From the NCBI GenBank assembly GCA_016987375.1, contig PJRA01000453.1, positions 147,069-211,068 of the forward strand: a DNA stretch of 64,000 bases, written 5' to 3'. Shown piece by piece: positions 57,568 to 64,000 of this stretch (its first letter is position 1; the number at the start of each line of letters is the position of its first letter). The stretch is from Brachionus koreanus. Its lineage: Eukaryota > Rotifera > Eurotatoria > Ploima > Brachionidae. The notes beneath the pieces were generated by a model. It was not told the origin of the DNA, did no database searches, and saw nothing but the letters and a program-made list of their open reading frames with translations. Position numbers and translations under genes: made by a program.

Positions 57568-60500
57568 ATGAAAAATTTTGAAATATTTTCACAAACGAAT
57601 GATGGAAATTTAATTAGCAGAAATCTCAAATACATTCTATTAATAATTCTTTTCTCACTCATCACTCATTCAAATGCTGAAAGAATCAATATTTTAATGT
57701 CTAATGTCACCACTCAAAAAGTATCAAATTTTTTACAAGCAAATTATTAACTTTGATGATTATTTTTTTTAATAATTAAGGAAGATGCTTATATATGTAC
57801 AAGCTACAAATTATCTGAATATCAACAATACATAAGTGAGATTTTATCTTATTTATTTTCTATTTGTAAATTAAACTGCCTTAGTAACACAACTTTTTTT
57901 TGAAAAAAATCGATAGGAATTATTAGCCTAATTGAATTATTATTGTTTCAAAATAATCAACTAATTAATATTTAATTTCAAGCAAATGTGGAACCATTGG
58001 CAACTGCAGCTATTGCTCATCATATATTTGCTTTCGGATGTGAAAAACCAGCCACTGAATCAAAGTCATGGAATTGTGAAAACATAGTTTGCCAAGGTCC
58101 GAAAACAATTTTGTACGCATGGGGCCGAAATGCTCCGTCTTTAGAGCTGCCCAACAATGTTGCATTCAAGGTCGGACCAAGAACCCCATACAAATACATT
58201 GTGGTCAATATTCACTATTTGATTAAAGTTCAAAATGATCAATCAGGTCTGGGAATCACTTTCACCGAAAGAGCGTAATTAAATTAATATAATTATTTTT
58301 AATTTTAATAAAATTTTGTTTTTAAAAGACCAAAATACCAAGCAGGAATAATGCTAATGGTTGCCAATTATATTGGAATACCACCCAGAACTAAACGTAG
58401 CTTATTTTTTACTTTTTTCAAATGATAATTTTTTTAATTTAGAATATTCTACCAAATTTTCTTGTAAATACTCCGGCAAATTACTGAAAATGTTTGCCTA
58501 TCGTGTTCATGCTCATTCACATGGTGATGTAAACGCTGCATACAGAGTACGTCATAACGAATGGACCAAATTGGCTCAAGGTGATCCGCAATGGCCACAA
58601 GCCTTCTATCCGACTGATGAGACTTTTGATATCCAAGATGGTGATGCCCTTCTTGGTATTTGTACTTATCATAATGACGAAAATAAAATGATATATGCCG
58701 GAAGCACTCACAATGATGAAATGTGCAATATTTATCTCATGTATTACACAGAAGATACTACAAATGTTCAAGATACATGTTCAGGCAGTACTTATCCTCA
58801 ATTGGAAACAATTATTCCACCAGAAGCCCAAGTTAAGCCGCAACCGCCGTCCAACTTTCACCAACTGGACGAGACTATTGATCAATTTTTGTCTCATCAT
58901 GACATGAAAGGTAGCAAAACTCATCATGAAATAAAAGATAGGAAACAAAATCAAAAAAATTCACCTAACTCTTTGTCATATTATTTGCCAAATATAGACG
59001 ACTATTATGACTATGTAGAACAAATGCGATCCAAAAATCGCTTTAATAATGAAGCTGAATTGAATGATAATTCGTACTTGGAATCAAATCCATTACTTGA
59101 TGTATTATCCCAAGATACCGAGTCCGAATACCCAATTGATCCAGCTTTATTATTTCAATTAGCTAATCTAAACAACCTAAATTCAAATAACAGACAAAAT
59201 TCTAAATTTAATGAAAAAATTAAGGATAATTTAAAAAATTTTAATTTTCTAGCTCCAAAAACTCTATCAAGTAAGAATAGATGTAGTAATTACTAGATGT
59301 TTGTTTATGTTTGCTTTTAGTTGTCTTATCTAGATTTTAAAAAACTTATTTTTTTTTTTTTTTTCTAGTTAGCCGATACACCAAATTGGATGATTGGTAT
59401 GATCAAAAGTCAGTTAATTTTGGCCAAATTGGAGGCATAGCAATCGATCAAAAGACAGAAAGTGTCATTGTTTTTCATAGAGGGTCACAATTATGGCAAA
59501 TGGAGTAAGATAGATATTTAATTAACTAAAGTTCTGTTTTTACTTTATTGATATATTTTTCTTAAGCTCATTTAATGATGAATTTCGTTTTAATACAAGA
59601 AAATATAGATTAATTTCAAGCGATACAATTGTAGTAATGAATATAAATACTGGAAAAGTAATCAAAAGTTGGGGTTCTAATATGTAAGTAAAATTCTATT
59701 TTTACTTAATTTTCTCAACTGAATTAATTATTAAAATAAATTGTCATTAATGCTTTATTTAACACTAGAAGCACTATTTAACACTAAAAATTTTTAAATC
59801 CTCATATCTTTTGAATGGATTTTTCAAATAAATATATCTTTTATGAATTATGTAGATTTTTAAATTTTCTTTAAAAAATGATATTACTTTATTAAATTAT
59901 TTAAGTTTTTTATAAAATATTTATGAATTAAAAAAACCTGAAAAAATGCTTGGTGCTTCTAGTGTTAAAATATTTAAAATAATAGTAAAGCAATTTAAGA
60001 TTACAGTTTAGCTCTAGTTATTAGAATATCGATTTTTTTCATTCATTGTAAATAAATCTGGGGAAGTATTAAGAGAATTCTGCATGTTGATTTTAAAGCT
60101 AAAATTGAAACACTTGAGCGCAGCAGGCTTTCGAGATTAGTGTTTGCTATATGAAGAAGAAAGTAGAATCGAACTAATTAGTAATGTAAAAGCCTGTGTG
60201 TGATCAATAAATTAAAGAGACTTTTCTTCAAAAAATGGTTTTAATATGAATCCAATTTTATAACATAACATAAACTATTAGTGGCTTAAGTTGCAGTTAG
60301 GTATACTTGTCACACATCATTATCAACTGCCAAAAGCAGATTGGTTCAATAGAAACAAATTTTTATTATAAATTTAAAATCAAAAAGAATAAATTTTTTT
60401 TTAAAAATACTTGCAATAGATTAATTGAAAAGTTATTAAATTTGATCGTTGTTAATAAAGGCAACGATTAATTAGACAGATTTTTAACATGTCTTAAAAA

Positions 60501-62011
60501 GACATAATGATTGTCATAGTCATACAGGATAAAGTTTACCAAGAACTAATAATAACTTAGAAGGTTGGCATCACGCTATTAATTCAACCTTTAAGAGTCA
60601 TTCAAATCTTTTTTGCTTAAAAAATGATGCATTAAAGCTGAAACAATTTAACACTGATAATGTTTTTGTATAATTATCAACAAGCGTAAGGCATGCTATA
60701 CTTTACTTGAGTAAAAATAACTTATATAATTGAAGTTTATAGTTTAGAAAATGAATCGTCTTTAAATTTTAAATTTAACTCATTTTTACTAAAATTTTAA
60801 AAAGAAATAAAAAAACAATTTGTTTATAATTTCAATAAAATTTTTTATAAAGTCAAAATTATACTTTTTGAAACTAAGTAATTTGTTTAATAGTAAATGG
60901 TATAAAGATAATTTATTTTAAAAGGTTTTATCTACCCCATGGATTGACACTGGACTCGGAGAGTAATATCTGGTTGACCGATGTAGCACGTCATCAAGTT
61001 CTTAAATTTTCGCCAAAAAACATAAAAGAACCGGTTCTAGAAATTGGCGAATTGATGATACCTGGCAATGATCGAAAACATTTTTGTCAGCCAGCCGATG
61101 TGGCTGTTTTAAAAAATGGAGATTTTTTCGTAGCAGATGGCTACTGTAATTCACGAATTGTAAAGTTCAACAAGCATGGCGAATTTTTAGCAGAATGGTC
61201 AAGCGAAGACGAAGGAATGCCATCACATTTTTTCGTTCCTCACTCAATTGCATTGAATGAACAAAACAATCTGATTTGTATTGCAGATAGAGAAAACTTT
61301 CGCATTCAATGTTTTGATCTGCATGGTAATTTGATTCATCAAATAAGCTCTCCAGATTTCGGGCCCGTTTATAGTGTAGCATTTGCAGCTAATAATGCAT
61401 CGGTTCTTTACGCGCTAAATGGCTATAATTCTAGAGGAGGCAAACAATATGACAAAAAAATTTTCTTCATTTCGGTTAAGTCAGGCAATGTGTTCGCAAC
61501 AATTAATCTCCATCCCGATATTAGAACTCCGCATGAACTAGAGCTTACCGATGATGCGTCAGAAATATTCATCGGAAATCTCAACCCGCCAAAAATTTTC
61601 AAATACGCATTGGTAAATTTCAATTACACAAATGGAAAGATGAGTAAAATTGGCAATATGAATAGTAAATCTGATCCAGACAAGGAAAATTTTAGAACAT
61701 CATTGTTTATAATGGGCTTCCTCGGCATTCCATTAGTGTTTGTAACTCTGCTGGCCCTGATTGTCAGACTCAAAAACATGGGAAAATTGAACAATGTTGG
61801 ATCCAAATTTGAGAATAGACACAAAAAAATTGGCAAATGGCTAAATAAGAAAGCTAATAGGAAAAATGGCTTTACTCGACTTACTCAAAATAGTGATGAT
61901 GAGGAAGCGGAAAGTTTAAATAAGTTAAGTCATACAGATGGCCAAGGAGCAGGCGATACTGAATCAGACTCTGAGGTTGAGATCAATATTCCACAATTGA
62001 CCAAGGCATAA
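57568..62011 (+). CDS. PAM: Bifunctional peptidylglycine alpha-amidating monooxygenase (PHM-PAL), membrane-anchored
   Basis: PAM converts glycine-extended peptides to C-terminal amides in secretory granules: PHM hydroxylates the glycine (copper, ascorbate, oxygen) and PAL cleaves it. Exons 57568-57720, 57781-57835, 57983-58274, 58329-58396, 58443-59270, 59369-59504, 59567-59683 and 60925-62011 give 911 residues. A signal anchor (LKYILLIILFSLITHSNA) is preceded by about 18 residues. PHM copper ligands are visible at the expected spacing: His82-His83 and His147 (CuA), His212, His214 and Met283 (DEMCN, CuB). A low-complexity linker precedes PAL (from about 466) with GGIAIDQ, FHRGSQ, FYLPHGL, HFCQPADVAV and DGYCNSRIVKF. 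A transmembrane helix (IMGFLGIPLVFVTLLALIV) and an acidic, Ser-rich cytosolic tail follow. Having both activities in one chain is the vertebrate-like arrangement; Drosophila uses separate genes. Intron 7 carries transposons. Confidence 0.95.
59763..59965. mobile_element. TTAA-flanked MITE, 203 bp, in PAM intron 7
   Basis: Perfect 12-bp terminal inverted repeats (cactagaagcac at 59763-59774, complement at 59954-59965) are flanked by TTAA on both sides (59759-59762, 59966-59969). The first bases (TTAACACT) are shared with the 44347 element, but the rest differs, so it is a second family using the same target. No ORF. Confidence 0.85.
60535..60672 (+). mobile_element. Transposase C-terminal fragment, MULE-like
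   Basis: A short open frame reads PRTNNNLEGWHHAINSTFK, then SHSNLFCLKNDALKLKQF, ending in a stop. The pattern RTNN.LEGWH is common in the C-terminal part of MULE-type transposases of animals. The rest of the protein is missing or unreadable. Confidence 0.5.
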
Positions 62012-62035
62012 TTTTTCACAACTATTCAAAATTTA

Positions 62036-62041
62036 AATAAA
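62036..62041 (+). promoter_or_regulatory. Candidate PAM polyadenylation signal
   Basis: AATAAA about 25 bases after the PAM stop codon. In such AT-rich DNA the motif is frequent by chance, so position is the main support. Confidence 0.4.
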
Positions 62042-62811
62042 CGGCAATATTTTCAAAGACAAATTTGCTGAGTTGTATCAATTTTAGAATTTTTTTCTAT
62101 TTATCATTAAAATTTTTCAGAGTGTTTTTTAATATTCTTTTAAAAAATTTAATTATGTGAAAATTTAAGGAAAAATGACAGTTAAATTAAAAGTATTGAT
62201 TGTGTAGCTATTTAATTTAAATTAAATTTATTATTTTATTCATCTAATTTTAAAAAAAAATATTTTCATATTTGTAAAAAAATTTTCTATTTTATTTTAA
62301 CGGAATAAAAAAATCAAATGTAAAAATATTTTTCAAATTATTTATTTTATCATTTTAAGATTAATAAAGTGAATCTTTGGTTCAATCATAGTTCAAAATT
62401 TATTAGATCAAACTAGTATCACATAATGAGTAATTCTAAAATTATGTGATAGTCATATTATGTGATAAAATGAAGAGAATTGAAGGCTCTTCAAAATTAT
62501 ATGCCTAACTCTTTGCTTATTTAATTCTAAAAAAAATTATAAAATGAAAACTTGAAAAGAATATTTTGAAATTTTGGTACTGTTTCATTATTGTTCGAAA
62601 TAAGCCTTATCAGTAACAGCATTAACTTTTGAAATATGTCAAGTGGAAGGTGCATAAAGTAAGAAGGGTACAAGATTGTTTTTAAGAATTTAATAGCGAT
62701 GATACGGACCTTCAGACGAAGAAAAGCTCAGGTAGGTCAGAATGCTCTGCAACCTCAAGCTTATTACTCGCCAATGATCTTTACACATAACAATCGACCA
62801 TATCTCCTCAA

Positions 62812-63045
62812 CTTGATGTGATTAACAAAGCTAACAAACATTAGTGAGATGTTCCCAATTATTTGACACATTTCGATATTCAACGATGCATTGAAATTTC
62901 TAAGAAAAATTATTAATGGTGAAAAAAGTCAATTCATCTTAACAAGCTCAGCTAGCAATTGAAGTGAAGTTTGTTTCTTCAGGATAACGCTAAACCTATT
63001 ACAGCTAGAAGAACAATGGCAAAAATAAGAAGAGCTAGATGGAAT
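62812..63045 (+). mobile_element. Second, internally deleted mariner relic
   Basis: DNA is clearly similar to the element at 30005-30480: catttcgatattcaacga and the following codons match its N-terminal block, and gtttgtttcttca-gataacgc matches its LFLQDNA block (here LFLQDNAKPITARRTMAKI). The roughly 200 bases between the blocks are mostly deleted. Non-functional. Confidence 0.75.
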
Positions 63046-64000
63046 TAAACATAAAGCCAAATTTTTCTTTTTTTGACTATCATCTTTTTAGCACAACGGC
63101 TCTTTTTCTCAGAGGATGGAATTTTAAAAATCTAACAAAGTTAAAGAAGTGGCAACAAAAGCCGTGAATTGTAAAAGAGAAAAATCGCACTTAAAAAATA
63201 GATGAAAAATAGATGGTTAAAGACTATAGAGCATAATGGTTTGTGTTTTGAAAATTAGCTTACTATTGCTATTTTTATTTTTTTATTAATAATTAAAAAA
63301 AAATAAAAACGCAATAAAAGAATAAGCCTAATTAATTTTAAGTATCATTAACAATGCGAGGTACCAAATTACAAACGATAAAGCAAAAATCAAATTTTTT
63401 CATAAAAATTCTTTATAAAAATATTTTTTAAATGGAGTTAAGCAGTCTTTTTTTGTTTAACTTTGATATAATAATCAATTCTTAAAGCAATAATATATCA
63501 TGTAGAATCACGAATTAAAAACACTATAAAAAGTTTTTAGAGTTTAAATAACCTTTGTATCACAGAAATGCAAGTAAAAACAAGAATAAAAGCGATTTAT
63601 AACATTATATGGATGCGAGCCTCTAAAAATAAATTTAAGTCATATAAAAAAGCTGAAAACTATTGAGGAAATACTGATCAAAAGAATACTTCAAGATACT
63701 GCCTAAATTTAAGCTTAAACGAAAAAAAAATAATTAAATACTTGAGCTTCTGAACTGAGGTTGAGATTTTATCAAGAAAATCTTTTAAAAAAATAGAATT
63801 TGAACATCCACCTCAATCTTAAAAAGTAAATTAGATGGTATCGCTGCTATAACAACAATTTCAATAAGAATAAAAAACGGGTGATGCATAATTAAATGGA
63901 CAAAAATTAAAAGCGAATATCTCAAAAAATAAAAAATGATATTAAGTTCTGGTTTTTTTTCTGATGTAAGGAATTTATTTTTCAATAGAATTATGATTTT

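Larger units (their letters stand above)
59684..60924 (+). other. PAM intron 7
   Basis: The only long PAM intron, 1.24 kb. It holds a TTAA MITE (59763-59965) and a MULE-like transposase fragment (60535-60672). The rest, including 60060-60340, is less AT-rich and may be further transposon debris. Confidence 0.75.
62012..64000. other. Region downstream of PAM
   Basis: About 2 kb without a host gene. It contains a mariner relic (62812-63045) and short inverted tatcacataat/attatgtgata tracts at 62415-62466. The 66-codon ORF near 63785-63985 is low-complexity and unsupported. Confidence 0.6.

Noticed and set aside
1..64000. CRISPR arrays, operons, prophage or other prokaryotic systems
   Set aside because: No regularly spaced repeats; spliced animal genes throughout rule out a prokaryotic locus.

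Overview
This is a very AT-rich piece of a metazoan nuclear genome: multi-exon protein genes with GT-AG introns, an intron-containing tRNA, and animal-specific families (voltage-gated sodium channel, Kv2 channel, protocadherin, DOCK GEF, LRRK kinase, peptide-amidating enzyme, CEP19). Short introns, very low GC between genes and lophotrochozoan-like proteins would fit a rotifer such as Brachionus, but that is inference. Two runs of N (3473-3572 and 47610-47688) show a scaffolded assembly.

Layout. Minus strand, 1-15146: the N-terminal part of a DOCK6/7/8-type GEF (runs off the left edge), then CEP19, then an intronless 1316-residue protocadherin. A gene-poor stretch of about 9.3 kb (15147-24444) separates the protocadherin from the plus-strand genes, so the two sides diverge from it. 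Plus strand, 24445-38657: a Kv2/Shab potassium channel (2 exons) followed by a four-domain voltage-gated sodium channel (15 exons assembled here, 1703 aa) with an intron-containing tRNA-Leu(CAA) inside its largest intron. A decayed MULE transposase lies at 39904-40560. Minus strand, 41085-54943: a complete LRRK1-type kinase (7 exons, 2667 aa; ANK-LRR-ROC-COR-kinase-WD40). Plus strand, 57568-62011: a bifunctional, membrane-anchored peptidylglycine alpha-amidating monooxygenase (8 exons, 911 aa). The last 2 kb hold only transposon remnants.

Functional theme. Kv2, Nav, PAM, DOCK7, protocadherin and LRRK1 homologues are often neuronal or neurosecretory in other animals, but nothing in the sequence shows that they are co-regulated.

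Most striking points: (1) the sodium channel has a D-E-Q-A selectivity ring instead of DEKA (Nav1) or DEEA (Nav2), with an altered DII pore, a missing R4 in the DIV voltage sensor and an IFL inactivation motif; (2) the LRRK kinase reads D-Y-S where the family has D-Y-G, the same substitution as the human LRRK2 G2019S variant; (3) several non-autonomous DNA transposon families can be defined from their ends, including elements with perfect terminal repeats bounded by TTAA; (4) relics of LINEs, mariner and MULE elements fill introns and intergenic DNA.
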